DNA of 64,000 bases from Mesolinea sp049657925 (GCA_049657925.1 JBASOE010000042.1:30234-94233), one strand, 5' to 3'. Counted from the first letter of the stretch, positions 37,725-46,534 are shown. The notes: a model not told the origin generated them from the letters alone. Numbers and translations are program-made.

Positions 37725-39587
37725 TTACTCCAATTGTGTTTTAATTGATAATGCCAATGCCATTGAAATCCCCTTGATTCCGGCGATTTCTTTGGGGTCT
37801 GCTTCCTTTATCCCCTCGATTGAACCAAAGCGTTGAATGAGGGCTTTTCGGCGGGTTGGACCAAGCCCAGCGATGGTGTCAAGGCGGGAGACCAATCCGA
37901 TTTTACCACGACGTTGCCGATGTGCAGTGATGGCAAAACGATGGGCTTCATCCCGGATGCGCTGAATAAGGTACAAGCCTTGCGATCGATCCTCCAGGCG
38001 CACTGAATTGCTTTCACCCGAACGGAATAACTCCTCCTCCTGTTTGGCCAGCCCAACCAGGCTAAAGGAGTCTTGTAAATTGAACGCTTGCAGGACGGTG
38101 TTGGCTCGGGATAATTGTCCCTTGCCACCATCCACAATCAACAGATCGGGCAGGATCCCAAAGGCCAGATCCAATTGTTTGCCGGGCAGTTTCTGATCTT
38201 CCAGTGCCGTCAGATAGTGGTTGAAGCGACGCCGCAGCACTTCTTCCATTGAAGCAAAATCATCAGGACCTTCCACGTTGCGGATGTTGAAACGCCGATA
38301 AAGCTTTTTGTTGGGAATACCCTGCTCAAAAACGACCATGCTGCCGACGCTGGCTGTGCCCTGGGTGTTTGAGATGTCGTAACACTCTATACGGTTGGGA
38401 GGTTGCGGCATTCCGAGCGCAGCTTGAATTTCCGAAAGTGCTTGAGTCTGTTTGTTTTTATCAGCCTGCCAGCGCGTTTTAAGTGCTTTAAGGGTTTCGG
38501 TCGCATTCTCAGCTGCCATGTTGACCAGCTTTTTGGCATCCCCGCGTTTGGGGACGATAATCTCAATTTTCTCACCGCTGCGGCGTGTGTTGAGCCACTC
38601 GCGAATGATGCGGGCTTCTTCAATCTCTTCTGGCAGCAGGACTTTATCTGGAATATAAGCCGCTTGCGCATAGAATTGCTTTAGAAACTCTTGCAGGATC
38701 GATTCGTTGGTTTCCTCATCCGTCCCTTCCAATATGAAATATTCCCGCCCGATCAACTTGCCGGAGCGTACAAAGAAAATCTGCACGCAGGCTTCGTTCT
38801 CATCGCGTGCCAGGGCGATGATGTCGTTGTCTTTTTGGTCATCGGTAATTATTTTTTGTTTTTCAACCAGATGTTGCATGGTCGAAAGCTGATCACGGAT
38901 GATTGCCGCTTTTTCATAGTTTAACGACTCAGACGCTGCATGCATGTCTTCATTAAGACGTTTTACGACAGTCTCGGTTTTGCCTTCCAAAAATTTGCAG
39001 AGGTTATCAATCATTTCACGATAACCCGCGCGGTCGATGGCACCGATGCAAGGACCGGTGCATAATTTAAGATCGTAATATAGACAAGGTCGGGCATCTT
39101 TGCCGGTAATTTCTCTGGCACAAGTCAGATAAGGGAAAATATGACGCAGCGCGTCAAGCGTTTGGTGAACAGCCCAGGAAGAGGTGTATGGCCCGAAGTA
39201 GCGTGAGCCATCGTCGACCATCTCACGGGTCACACTCAGTTTCGGAAAGTCATCCGCCCAATTGATCTTTATGTAAGGATAGCGCTTGTCATCCTTAAGC
39301 CGCACGTTGAAAAATGGTCGGTGCAGCTTTATCAGGTTCATCTCGAGGATCAGCGCTTCCAGCTCTGAGCCAACAATAATGGTTTCGATGTCGTTGATGC
39401 GTTTGACCAGCTTACGGGTTTTATAACTGTGCCCGGCGAAATCGTGGAAGTAGGACCGTACCCGGTTCTTGAGGCTGATGGCTTTTCCAACATAAATAAT
39501 CTTGCCATCCTGATCCTTCATCAGGTAGCAACCCGGCTTGTCGGGCAAGGTAGCGAGGATGCCCTTGATGTGCTCTGTCAATTCCAT
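37725..39587 (-). CDS. uvrC: Excinuclease ABC subunit C
   Basis: 620 residues. UvrC makes both incisions in nucleotide excision repair. Visible parts in order: GIY-YIG nuclease (LPDKPGCYLMKDQDGKIIYVGKA), a cysteine cluster (TCAREI...CLYYDLKLCTGPC), the UVR motif that binds UvrB (NYEKAAIIRDQLSTM), the RNase H-like 5' nuclease (ECYDISNTQGTASVGSMVVF, LLIVDGGKGQL, DEAHRFA), and C-terminal helix-hairpin-helix repeats (IAGLGPTRRKALIQRFGSIEGI). It diverges from mutL over 64 bases, pairing two DNA-repair genes at one intergenic region. Confidence 0.96.
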   Translation of the reverse strand: MELTEHIKGILATLPDKPGCYLMKDQDGKIIYVGKAISLKNRVRSYFHDFAGHSYKTRKLVKRINDIETIIVGSELEALILEMNLIKLHRPFFNVRLKDDKRYPYIKINWADDFPKLSVTREMVDDGSRYFGPYTSSWAVHQTLDALRHIFPYLTCAREITGKDARPCLYYDLKLCTGPCIGAIDRAGYREMIDNLCKFLEGKTETVVKRLNEDMHAASESLNYEKAAIIRDQLSTMQHLVEKQKIITDDQKDNDIIALARDENEACVQIFFVRSGKLIGREYFILEGTDEETNESILQEFLKQFYAQAAYIPDKVLLPEEIEEARIIREWLNTRRSGEKIEIIVPKRGDAKKLVNMAAENATETLKALKTRWQADKNKQTQALSEIQAALGMPQPPNRIECYDISNTQGTASVGSMVVFEQGIPNKKLYRRFNIRNVEGPDDFASMEEVLRRRFNHYLTALEDQKLPGKQLDLAFGILPDLLIVDGGKGQLSRANTVLQAFNLQDSFSLVGLAKQEEELFRSGESNSVRLEDRSQGLYLIQRIRDEAHRFAITAHRQRRGKIGLVSRLDTIAGLGPTRRKALIQRFGSIEGIKEADPKEIAGIKGISMALALSIKTQLE

Positions 39588-39638
39588 GTGCCTAATTCTA
39601 ACTGAACTGTGTAGGAAGAAAATTAGAGTCTGGGGCGG

Positions 39639-39644
39639 TATAAT
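39639..39644 (+). promoter_or_regulatory. mutL -10 element, likely leaderless start
   Basis: TATAAT ends 7 bases before the mutL ATG, so the transcript should begin at or next to the start codon. No ribosome site and no good -35 are present. Confidence 0.5.
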
Positions 39645-39651
39645 TTAATTC

Positions 39652-41394
39652 ATGCCCATTCATATCCTGCCTGACCAGATCGCCTCCCAGATTGCTGCAG
39701 GTGAGGTGATCGAAAGACCATCCTCAGTGGTTAAAGAATTGATAGAGAACGCCATCGATGCTGGCGCACGGACAATCAATATTGAAATGCGCCAGGCTGG
39801 CAGAGAACTGATTATGGTTGAGGATGATGGCAGTGGCATTCCCACGGGTGAACTTCCCCTGGCGATTGCCCGTAATGCTACCAGCAAGCTGGAAAAAGCT
39901 GAAGATTTGTTCAACATCAGTACACTGGGCTTCCGAGGAGAAGCATTAGCCTCGATTGCGTCAGTAGCAAGGGTCACCGTTACCTCACGCACACAAGACT
40001 CCACGGCTGGCTCACGGATAGAAGTGGATGGCGGCACGATCGGAAAACCTCAGCCTCAGGCATCTGCTCGAGGCACGCAGGTAAGGGTCGAAAACCTATT
40101 CTTTAATGTTCCGGTCCGTTTGAAGTTTCTCAAAGCGGATATCACAGAGAATCGGCAGGTCACTGGTTTGTCCACCCGTTATGCCATGGCGTACCCTAAC
40201 ATTCGCTGGAAGCTCGTCCAGGATGGCAAAGTGATCTTTCAGACCACTGGCAATGGTGACAAACGCGAGATCCTTTTAGGACTGTATGGTTCGCAGGATG
40301 CAAAAGCACTGATGCCATTGGAATTCAAAGAGAATACTATGGCAATCGACGGGTTCGTAAGCGACCTTTCGCTGACACGCTCCAACCGCAAGGATATCAC
40401 CTTGTTCGTGAATGGCCGTTGGGTGCAAGACCCCACATTATCGGCTTCGGTCATCAAAGCATATAACACGCTTCTAATGGTGGGTCGCTACCCGGTGGTG
40501 ATCTTGTTTATCAACTTACCGAATGACCAGGTGGATGTGAACGTGCATCCTTCGAAGGCGGAAGTCAGGTTCCGCAACAGTGATCAGGTCTTTTCAACTT
40601 TGCAGCGTGCCATCAAACGGGGATTATTAGCCTATACACCCATCCCGGAACTCAATCCCGCTTCCCTATGGGGAATGCGGAGCATCCCAGATTCAATCAG
40701 TAACCCAATTGGCTCTGAGAGGCGTTCAACTTATGAACCGAATACTTCTGGAACCAGTTTTGACACACCCCTGGCTTCCCAAGCCCAGCCGGCTCTGCCC
40801 GGGCAGCGCTTGCCCCTGTTGCGCTTGATCGGACAAGTGGCCTCCACTTACCTGATTGCTGAAGGACCGGACGGTCTGTACTTAATCGACCAACATGCTG
40901 CACATGAGCGGGTTTTATTTGATCAGATGATGAATGAACTGGACCACAAAACCATGTTCTCACAGAAGTTACTGACGCCGGTGGTTATCGAACTCAGTCA
41001 GGAAAAAGCAGGTATGCTTGAGTTGCAACTATCTGTTTTGGAGAACCTGGGGTTTCAGCTGGAAGCATTTGGACCGAACGCATATCGAATTCTGGCAATT
41101 CCTCATATTTTTGTGGCTGGTGATCCAAGTTCTGCCATTTATGCTGTTCTGAACGAGTTTGAAGAAGATGAAACACCACTTCAGGCTGAGATTCAAAGCC
41201 GTATTGCCGGGCGCGTATGTAAGCGCATGGCCGTCAAAGGCGGGCAGGTGCTTAGCGATATCGAACAGCGTGAATTGCTGAGCCGTCTGGAAGTCAGCCC
41301 CAGTCCACGCACGTGCCCGCACGGCAGACCCACGATGATTCATCTGAGCGCGGCATTACTCGAACGCCAGTTTGGCCGCACCGGTGCGATTTAG
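39652..41394 (+). CDS. mutL: DNA mismatch repair protein MutL
   Basis: 580 residues. The N-terminal GHKL ATPase is clear: IASQIAAGEVIERPSSVVKELIENAIDAGA, DDGSGIP, TSKL and GFRGEALASIASVA. The C-terminal dimerisation/endonuclease domain carries DQHAAHERVLFD, close to the metal-binding DQHAX2EX4E motif but with Asp at the last position, plus GRVCKRMAVKGGQ and CPHGRPT. This points to a latent-nuclease MutL as in most bacteria without MutH. Upstream is a probable leaderless promoter; downstream, a zinc dehydrogenase starts 7 bases later. Confidence 0.95.
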   Translation: MPIHILPDQIASQIAAGEVIERPSSVVKELIENAIDAGARTINIEMRQAGRELIMVEDDGSGIPTGELPLAIARNATSKLEKAEDLFNISTLGFRGEALASIASVARVTVTSRTQDSTAGSRIEVDGGTIGKPQPQASARGTQVRVENLFFNVPVRLKFLKADITENRQVTGLSTRYAMAYPNIRWKLVQDGKVIFQTTGNGDKREILLGLYGSQDAKALMPLEFKENTMAIDGFVSDLSLTRSNRKDITLFVNGRWVQDPTLSASVIKAYNTLLMVGRYPVVILFINLPNDQVDVNVHPSKAEVRFRNSDQVFSTLQRAIKRGLLAYTPIPELNPASLWGMRSIPDSISNPIGSERRSTYEPNTSGTSFDTPLASQAQPALPGQRLPLLRLIGQVASTYLIAEGPDGLYLIDQHAAHERVLFDQMMNELDHKTMFSQKLLTPVVIELSQEKAGMLELQLSVLENLGFQLEAFGPNAYRILAIPHIFVAGDPSSAIYAVLNEFEEDETPLQAEIQSRIAGRVCKRMAVKGGQVLSDIEQRELLSRLEVSPSPRTCPHGRPTMIHLSAALLERQFGRTGAI

Positions 41395-41401
41395 GAGAAG
41401 A

Positions 41402-42358
41402 ATGAAAGCAATCTGGCTTGAAAACAAAACCCTTTCGGTTCAGGAAGACCTACCGATTCCTGTAGCGGCTGATGATGAAGCCTTCATCCGGTTGCGAATG
41501 GGCGGTATTTGCTCCACTGACCTCGAGATGGTCAAGGGTTACTATCCGTTTAGAGGTGTTTTAGGACATGAATTTGTGGGTGAGGTAGTTGAAGCCGCTC
41601 AAAAACCGGAGTTAGTTGGAAAGCGCGTAGTCGGAGAGATCACCTTGTGTTGCGGCGAGTGTGAGGCCTGCCTCAATGGTCGTACCTCTCACTGTGAGAA
41701 CCGTCGCACACTGGGTTTGCTCGGTAAGGATGGCGTTTTTGCCGAATACCTCACCCTGCCCATTCAGAACCTGCACATCGTCCCGGATACTTTACCCGAT
41801 GAACAAGCCGTTTTCACCGAGCTATTGGCCGCCGCGCTGGAGATCCAACAAGAAGTGCAGATCAAGCCAGCAGATCGGGTGGTCGTGGTTGGCGCGGGGC
41901 GTTTGGGCTTGTTAATTGCGCAATGTCTGAATCTGACCGGTTGCGACCTGAGCGTGGTGGTGCGGCGTTCCCAACCAGCCATACTACTCGAGAAATGGGG
42001 CATCAAAGCAGTGTATGCTCAGGACCTCCCCAAACACAAGGCTGATCTGGTGGTCGAGGTAACAGGTTCTGCTGAAGGGTTCGCCCTCTCTCGTAGCCTG
42101 GTGCGGCCGCGAGGCACACTCTTGTTGAAATCAACTTTTGCTGGAGAGATGAGTCTGAACCTCTCTTCCATTGTGGTGGATGAAATCAAGGTGGTTGGCT
42201 CACGCTGCGGACCTTTCGCGCCTGCTTTACGGCTGTTGGAACAAGGGAAAATTGATGTCCATTCTCTGATCAATGCAAAATATTCGCTTTCGGAAGGGAT
42301 GGAAGCATTCGACGAAGCAGCTAAACCAGGCATGCTCAAGGTGCTGTTGACGCCGTAA
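41402..42358 (+). CDS. Zinc-dependent medium-chain alcohol dehydrogenase
   Basis: 318 residues from ATG 41402 behind TAGGAGAAG; an upstream extension overlapping mutL is not conserved. It shows the catalytic-zinc Cys in GGICSTDLEMVKGYYPFRGVLGHEFVG, the structural-zinc cysteines CCGECEACLNGRTSHCENR, and the NAD(P) fold RVVVVGAGRLGLLIAQCL. The SxDL pattern around the catalytic Cys is typical of threonine or polyol dehydrogenase-like MDR proteins, but the substrate is unknown. It sits immediately downstream of mutL and ahead of a tRNA-Pro gene, with no obvious pathway partners. Confidence 0.85.
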   Translation: MKAIWLENKTLSVQEDLPIPVAADDEAFIRLRMGGICSTDLEMVKGYYPFRGVLGHEFVGEVVEAAQKPELVGKRVVGEITLCCGECEACLNGRTSHCENRRTLGLLGKDGVFAEYLTLPIQNLHIVPDTLPDEQAVFTELLAAALEIQQEVQIKPADRVVVVGAGRLGLLIAQCLNLTGCDLSVVVRRSQPAILLEKWGIKAVYAQDLPKHKADLVVEVTGSAEGFALSRSLVRPRGTLLLKSTFAGEMSLNLSSIVVDEIKVVGSRCGPFAPALRLLEQGKIDVHSLINAKYSLSEGMEAFDEAAKPGMLKVLLTP

Positions 42359-42366
42359 AACTCGAT

Positions 42367-42394
42367 TTGTTTCAGAACATAAACTTGGTATAAT
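42367..42394 (+). promoter_or_regulatory. tRNA-Pro(CGG) promoter
   Basis: TTGTTT (42367-42372) and TATAAT (42389-42394) are separated by 16 bases, with an extended -10 (TGG before the box). The mature tRNA starts 11 bases after the -10. Confidence 0.75.
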
Positions 42395-42404
42395 CTAACA
42401 CCGA

Positions 42405-42479
42405 CGGGGCGTGGCTCAGCCCGGATAGAGTGCTCGGTTCGGGACCGAGAGGTCGGCGGTTCAAATCCGCCCGCCCCGA
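42405..42479 (+). tRNA. tRNA-Pro (anticodon CGG)
   Basis: A complete cloverleaf. The acceptor arm CGGGGCG pairs with CGCCCCG. The anticodon arm CTCGG-TTCGGGA-CCGAG places CGG at 42440-42442. The T-arm GGCGG-TTCAAAT-CCGCC is intact and the discriminator is A. The C1-G72 end pair and A73 are typical proline identity elements. CCA is not fully encoded. It reads CCG codons. Confidence 0.95.
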
Positions 42480-42483
42480 CACA

Positions 42484-42518
42484 AGAGAGGCTAACCCAAA
42501 AGGTAAGTCTCTTTTTTT
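42484..42518 (+). terminator. Terminator after tRNA-Pro(CGG)
   Basis: AGAGA near 42484 pairs with TCTCT near 42508, and CTAACC with GGTAAG-type bases inside, giving an imperfect stem. Seven T follow (42512-42518). Confidence 0.6.
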
Positions 42519-42526
42519 GTTACAAT
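42518..42526 (+). promoter_or_regulatory. Extended -10 promoter of the GH4-kinase-chbG operon
   Basis: TGT followed by TACAAT (42521-42526) sits 23 bases before the GH4 start. The same block TTGTTACAATT occurs ahead of ettA. No convincing -35 is seen, as expected for extended -10 promoters. Confidence 0.5.
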
Positions 42527-42549
42527 TAACCTAAGAAAAAAGAGAGCTG

Positions 42550-43848
42550 ATGCTTAAAGTAGCGGTCATTGGTGGTGGGTCGACGTATACTCCTGAACTG
42601 ATCATGGGCTTTTTGGCGCGCATGCAAAGTTTCCCGATCACCGAACTCTGGTTGATGGATATCGATCAAATCCGTCTGGAGGTAGTAGGTGGTTTTGCAC
42701 AGCGTATGGTGGAAGCACATCATGCTCCTTTCAAGATAGTACTGAGTACAGATCAGCGTGAGTCTGTACAAGGTACCTCCTACGTCATCACCCAATTGCG
42801 CGTAGGGCATATGGCCGCGAGGCGTGAGGACGAATACCTCGGACTCCGTCATGGATTGATTGGTCAGGAAACCACTGGCATCGGCGGCATGGCCAAAGCG
42901 CTGCGCACCATTCCGGTCATTTTGCAACTTGCGCGGGATATGCGTGAGCTGGCTCCGGATGCGCTCTTGGCAAACTTTGCCAATCCTGCCGGGCTGGTGA
43001 CACAAGCGCTCTCGCTGTTCGCACCAGAAGTCAAAGCAGTCGGTGTCTGCAACGTGGCCATAACGACCAAAATGACCATCGTTTCCCAACTTGAGCATAA
43101 ACTGGGCAGAAAGATTGATCCAGATCATTGTCACCTGAACACCCTTGGCTTAAATCATCTCACCTGGCACCGCGGTTTCATAGTCGATGGTCGGGAAGTT
43201 TGGGACGAAGTCTTGAAGGGTTACCTGGACGAGCTCCATGCTGACGAAAACCCCGAGTTCCCTGTCAAGTTGATCGAAACCCTGGGTATGATTCCCAATT
43301 ATTACCTGCAATACTATTACTCGACCCAACACAAATTGGATGAACAGAAAAATTGGCCACCCTCGCGTGCCGAAGAGGTGATGGAAGTAGAGAAAGACCT
43401 GCTGAGCTACTACGTAGACCCCACCCAAGACGAACCCCCGGCTGACCTGATGAAACGGGGCGGCGCCTATTACTCCACGGTTGCCACCCAGCTACTGAAC
43501 GCCCATTTTAACAACCTCAGCGAAACGCATGTGGTCAATGCCTGCCATAACGGTGCGGTGAAAGGCTGGCCTGAACAGTGGGTGCTGGAGATGCCTTGCA
43601 AGATAGACCGGGCTGGTGTACATCCGCTGCCTGCAGAACCACTGCCAGAGCATTGCTTCGGTCTGATCGCGCAAGTTAAAGCTGCAGAATTACTCATTGC
43701 AAAGGCAGCTGTCACTGGCGATAGAGATCTACTCTATCAAGCTTTGCTGGCACATCCACTGGGACCGGAAGCCGACCAGATCGAGGTGGTCATGGAAGAC
43801 CTGCTCGAAACAAATCGAGCTTACTTACCCCGATTCTGGAAATCCTGA
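42550..43848 (+). CDS. Glycoside hydrolase family 4, 6-phospho-beta-glucosidase type
   Basis: 432 residues. GH4 enzymes use NAD+ and a divalent metal in a redox-elimination mechanism. The Rossmann loop is VAVIGGGSTYTPEL (from residue 4). The metal-binding Cys is C167 in CNVA, and the family His region is LGLNHLTWHRG. The CNV-type motif marks the phospho-glycosidase branch (CelF/ChbF/LicH) rather than the CHx alpha-glycosidase branch. It leads an operon with a sugar kinase and a ChbG-type deacetylase, the same partners that E. coli uses for chitobiose, but no PTS genes are present. Confidence 0.9.
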   Translation: MLKVAVIGGGSTYTPELIMGFLARMQSFPITELWLMDIDQIRLEVVGGFAQRMVEAHHAPFKIVLSTDQRESVQGTSYVITQLRVGHMAARREDEYLGLRHGLIGQETTGIGGMAKALRTIPVILQLARDMRELAPDALLANFANPAGLVTQALSLFAPEVKAVGVCNVAITTKMTIVSQLEHKLGRKIDPDHCHLNTLGLNHLTWHRGFIVDGREVWDEVLKGYLDELHADENPEFPVKLIETLGMIPNYYLQYYYSTQHKLDEQKNWPPSRAEEVMEVEKDLLSYYVDPTQDEPPADLMKRGGAYYSTVATQLLNAHFNNLSETHVVNACHNGAVKGWPEQWVLEMPCKIDRAGVHPLPAEPLPEHCFGLIAQVKAAELLIAKAAVTGDRDLLYQALLAHPLGPEADQIEVVMEDLLETNRAYLPRFWKS

Positions 43849-43862
43849 GAGGTCGGGAGTAC

Positions 43863-44840
43863 ATGACACCTTATTATCTTGGCGGGGACCTCGGCAGTAC
43901 CAGAACACGTATTGTGATCGCCAACGCTGAAGGGCACGCGCTTTCCTATACTGAGTCTGGACCAGGAAATCACGAAGTAGTCGGGTTCCCTGGTGTTGAA
44001 ACCAATTCAAGGCAAGCCATCACTGAAGCTCTTAAAGTTGCTGGCATAACCATCGATCAGATTGCTGGAGCTGGTTTTGGCATCAGCGGCTACGATTGGC
44101 CGATCGAGTATGAACCGCACATGGATCTCATTCGTTCATTGGGTTTCAGGCAAGCACTGGAGATTGTCAATGATACTGAATTAGGGCTGTTGGCTGGCTC
44201 GCCAAAGGGATGGGGCGTGGCGGTGGTCTCAGGCACTGGGTGCAACTGCCGCGGTTGGGACGAGACACGCACCCGACGTGGACGAGTGACCGGCGGGGGA
44301 TTTTATAATGGCGAGTTTGCCGGGGCATCGGAACTCATCTTTATGACCGTGCGTGCACTCGCCTATGAATGGTCGGGCCGAGGTCCGAAGACTGAGCTTT
44401 CGGCAGCTTTTGTGACAAAGTATGGACTAAAAGACCTTGAAGAATTGCTCCAGGAAATCAATTGCGAGACCATCGAAATTGATGCTGAGGATGCCCGTCT
44501 GGTCTTTCAGGTAGCCACGGAAGGGGACGAAGTTGCGCTGGATCTTGTACGCTGGGCAGGACGCGAACTGGGCGAACTGGCCGTGACAGTCATCCGGCAA
44601 TTGGGTTTTCAATCCTTGGATTTTGACCTGGTGCAGATTGGCAGCATGTTTGATGGCAGCCCCTTGCTAACCCAAGAAATGAAAAAGAAAGTGCATCGTT
44701 TCGCACCAAGTGCAAACTTCATTCGCTTAAACGAACCTCCTGTACTTGGTGCGGTACTACTGGGGATGGAAACCGCGGGTGTGCGACCAGAGTCCCTATT
44801 GCGCTCGAATCTGGCGCATTCCATTTCACGATTTCGTTGA
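43863..44840 (+). CDS. BadF/BadG-type sugar kinase (N-acetylglucosamine kinase-like)
   Basis: 325 residues of the ASKHA fold. ATP-binding motifs are YLGGDLGSTRTRIVIANAEG at the N-terminus, ISGYDWPIE, then VVSGTGCNCRGWDETRTRRGRVTGGG and FDLVQIGSMFDGSPLL. This pattern matches GlcNAc and glucosamine kinases of the BadF/BadG/BcrA/BcrD family; the 2-hydroxyacyl-CoA dehydratase activators in the same family carry an Fe-S cysteine pair that is absent here. A GAGAGGTCGGGAG site precedes the ATG. It starts 14 bases after the GH4 stop. It may phosphorylate the imported amino sugar in place of a PTS. Confidence 0.85.
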   Translation: MTPYYLGGDLGSTRTRIVIANAEGHALSYTESGPGNHEVVGFPGVETNSRQAITEALKVAGITIDQIAGAGFGISGYDWPIEYEPHMDLIRSLGFRQALEIVNDTELGLLAGSPKGWGVAVVSGTGCNCRGWDETRTRRGRVTGGGFYNGEFAGASELIFMTVRALAYEWSGRGPKTELSAAFVTKYGLKDLEELLQEINCETIEIDAEDARLVFQVATEGDEVALDLVRWAGRELGELAVTVIRQLGFQSLDFDLVQIGSMFDGSPLLTQEMKKKVHRFAPSANFIRLNEPPVLGAVLLGMETAGVRPESLLRSNLAHSISRFR

Positions 44841-44856
44841 AAAGGTAAGGAGCGCG

Positions 44857-45699
44857 ATGGTTAAGCAGTTGATCGTCAATGCCGATGATTACGGTCACAC
44901 AGCTGGGATCTCCAGAGGGATCAGGGAAGCCCACCTGACTGGCTTGGTGACATCCACAACTGTGATGATGAACCGTCCAGATGCAAAAGCAGCGTTGGAA
45001 CAGGCTTTGGAAACTTGCCCGAAATTGGGTTTGGGAGTTCATCTGTGCTTGACCAGCGGGCAACCAAGTCTGCCTGTTGAGAGGGTGCAAAGCCTGGTTC
45101 GACCGGATGGGAATTTCTTTGATGAAGCGGGATTCCTTGCTCGGTTGCATCAAATAAAAATGGATGAGGTGCATGCGGAATGGGGCTCGCAAATTGAACG
45201 ATTTGAGTCTGTGGTTGGTCATGCACCCGACCACCTGGATTCCCACCATCATTCCTCGTACTTCTCGAAGGCATTATTAGAGGGTATGCTCGCGCTTGCC
45301 TCAGAGTATCACTGTCGGATCCGTCAGCCGTTCGGAGAAGACTCAGGCAACCTTCCTGGTGAGTTATCCAACTTACAGCTTAAGCAGATGATGGGCAATA
45401 TTTCTGACACGGGATACTTTCCAAAACTACTGACCCCGCAAGATTTCTTGGGCGGCTTTTATGACGAAGGGGTAAGTCTTGATTCGCTCAAAGCGATCCT
45501 GAAACGCATTGTAGAGCATCCGACTCTGCAAAGCTTTGAGCTGATGTGTCACCCTGCCTTTGTGGATGACGAGTTGGTGGCGACATCAAGCTACAACCAG
45601 CAACGCAGTCGTGAGCGGGAATTACTCCAGGATCATGAGATAGTTCGGTATGCGCGCTCGCACTTGGACCTCATCACCTTTAGGCAATTAAAAGATTAA
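44857..45699 (+). CDS. chbG: ChbG/HpnK (YdjC) carbohydrate deacetylase
   Basis: 280 residues from ATG 44857 behind AAGGTAAGGAG; a longer frame overlaps the kinase and is not conserved. Metal-binding motifs are present: LIVNADDYGHTAGISRGI, with LGVHLCLTSGQPSLP and PDHLDSHHHSSYF carrying the Asp and His ligands, and FELMCHPAF near the end. In E. coli ChbG removes an acetyl group from chitobiose-6-phosphate so that the GH4 enzyme ChbF can cleave it. The GH4-kinase-deacetylase order here supports the same chemistry. Confidence 0.88.
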   Translation: MVKQLIVNADDYGHTAGISRGIREAHLTGLVTSTTVMMNRPDAKAALEQALETCPKLGLGVHLCLTSGQPSLPVERVQSLVRPDGNFFDEAGFLARLHQIKMDEVHAEWGSQIERFESVVGHAPDHLDSHHHSSYFSKALLEGMLALASEYHCRIRQPFGEDSGNLPGELSNLQLKQMMGNISDTGYFPKLLTPQDFLGGFYDEGVSLDSLKAILKRIVEHPTLQSFELMCHPAFVDDELVATSSYNQQRSRERELLQDHEIVRYARSHLDLITFRQLKD

Positions 45700-45730
45700 G
45701 CTAAGGAAATATTTATCATATGAGGGGGAG

Positions 45731-45856
45731 ATGAATTTCTGGCAACAAGAACTGTTTTCAAACCTAATGATTGTCAATTTCACAAGGATGTGCAGATGTA
45801 CCAAACAGAACGAGCGTCAACATCCAAAACCTCAACTGAGGCGAAGCACTGCATGA
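45731..45856 (+). pseudogene. Possible gene remnant or 41-residue ORF
   Basis: A very strong ribosome site (GAGGGGGAG) directly precedes an ATG opening MNFWQQELFSNLMIVNF. The frame then enters the antisense of the convergent methyltransferase and stops after 41 residues with low-complexity basic sequence. The start resembles the N-terminus of small-conductance mechanosensitive channels, so this may be the stump of a deleted gene. It could equally be chance. Confidence 0.25.
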
Positions 45857-46379
45857 GTTCTGCTCTCGGACCCTTGATAAAGTTGAAATAATCGCCATGT
45901 TCCAACCACTCAACAACTGAAGTGGTCAACGAATGGGTCTTGTTGTAATCGTAGATAATTACGCTTGATTTGGTCACGCGGTTCATCTCGGTATACATGC
46001 GCTGGCGCTCAGCTTTGGGAAGCCCATGCGCCACAAAAGAGGCAATCGAAAGATCGAAGTGATTATCCTCAAACGGCAAACGCTCGATGGCGCTGGCCAG
46101 CATGAATTCAATGCCGGCATTTTCAGGTCGTTTTCGGGCTTGGGCAAGCATCTTATCAGCCGTATCGATGCCAGTCACCTGCAATCCCCGATCTTTGAAC
46201 GCGGCTGCCAGCGCGCCGGTACCGCAGCCCACATCCAGAATGTTGTTGTAATCAGATAGGCTAAACTTATCCCACATAGTTTCGAGCGTGTCTTTGTAAT
46301 GTCTGTGCTGATAGTTGTAATACAGCGCGTAGACCGGCGCGATGGTGTTGAACAGGTTGGAAGTTTTCTTTTTGCGCAA
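45780..46379 (-). CDS. SAM-dependent methyltransferase
   Basis: 199 residues. Motif I is ILDVGCGTGALAAAFKDRGLQVTGIDTADKMLAQARK, and motif II is FEDNHFDLSIASFVAHGLPKAERQRMYTEMNRVTKSSVIIYDY. The N-terminal pattern NLFNTIAPVYALYYNYQ resembles UbiE-like methyltransferases. Substrate unknown. The gene stands alone on the minus strand between the chbG operon and ettA. Confidence 0.8.
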   Translation of the reverse strand: MRKKKTSNLFNTIAPVYALYYNYQHRHYKDTLETMWDKFSLSDYNNILDVGCGTGALAAAFKDRGLQVTGIDTADKMLAQARKRPENAGIEFMLASAIERLPFEDNHFDLSIASFVAHGLPKAERQRMYTEMNRVTKSSVIIYDYNKTHSLTTSVVEWLEHGDYFNFIKGPRAELMQCFASVEVLDVDARSVWYICTSL

Positions 46380-46504
46380 CTAAAACTCCAAGGTTTTAAA
46401 TCATATTTTACAACCTTGTAAGATTGTATCTGAAATATCAAGTGATTAGATTCTGATTAGATTCTGCTCGTCTAACGAAGATGCCGATGATGCACCCACT
46501 TTCT

Positions 46505-46513
46505 TGTTACAAT
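46505..46513 (+). promoter_or_regulatory. Extended -10 promoter of ettA
   Basis: TGT then TACAAT (46508-46513), 21 bases ahead of the ettA ATG. The local block matches the one ahead of the GH4 operon. Confidence 0.5.
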
Positions 46514-46534
46514 TCAACCAAAAACGAGGAACCA

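Noticed and set aside
43863..44840. 2-hydroxyacyl-CoA dehydratase activator (BadF family)
   Set aside because: The Fe-S cysteine pair of activators is missing and the neighbours are sugar enzymes; sugar kinase fits better.
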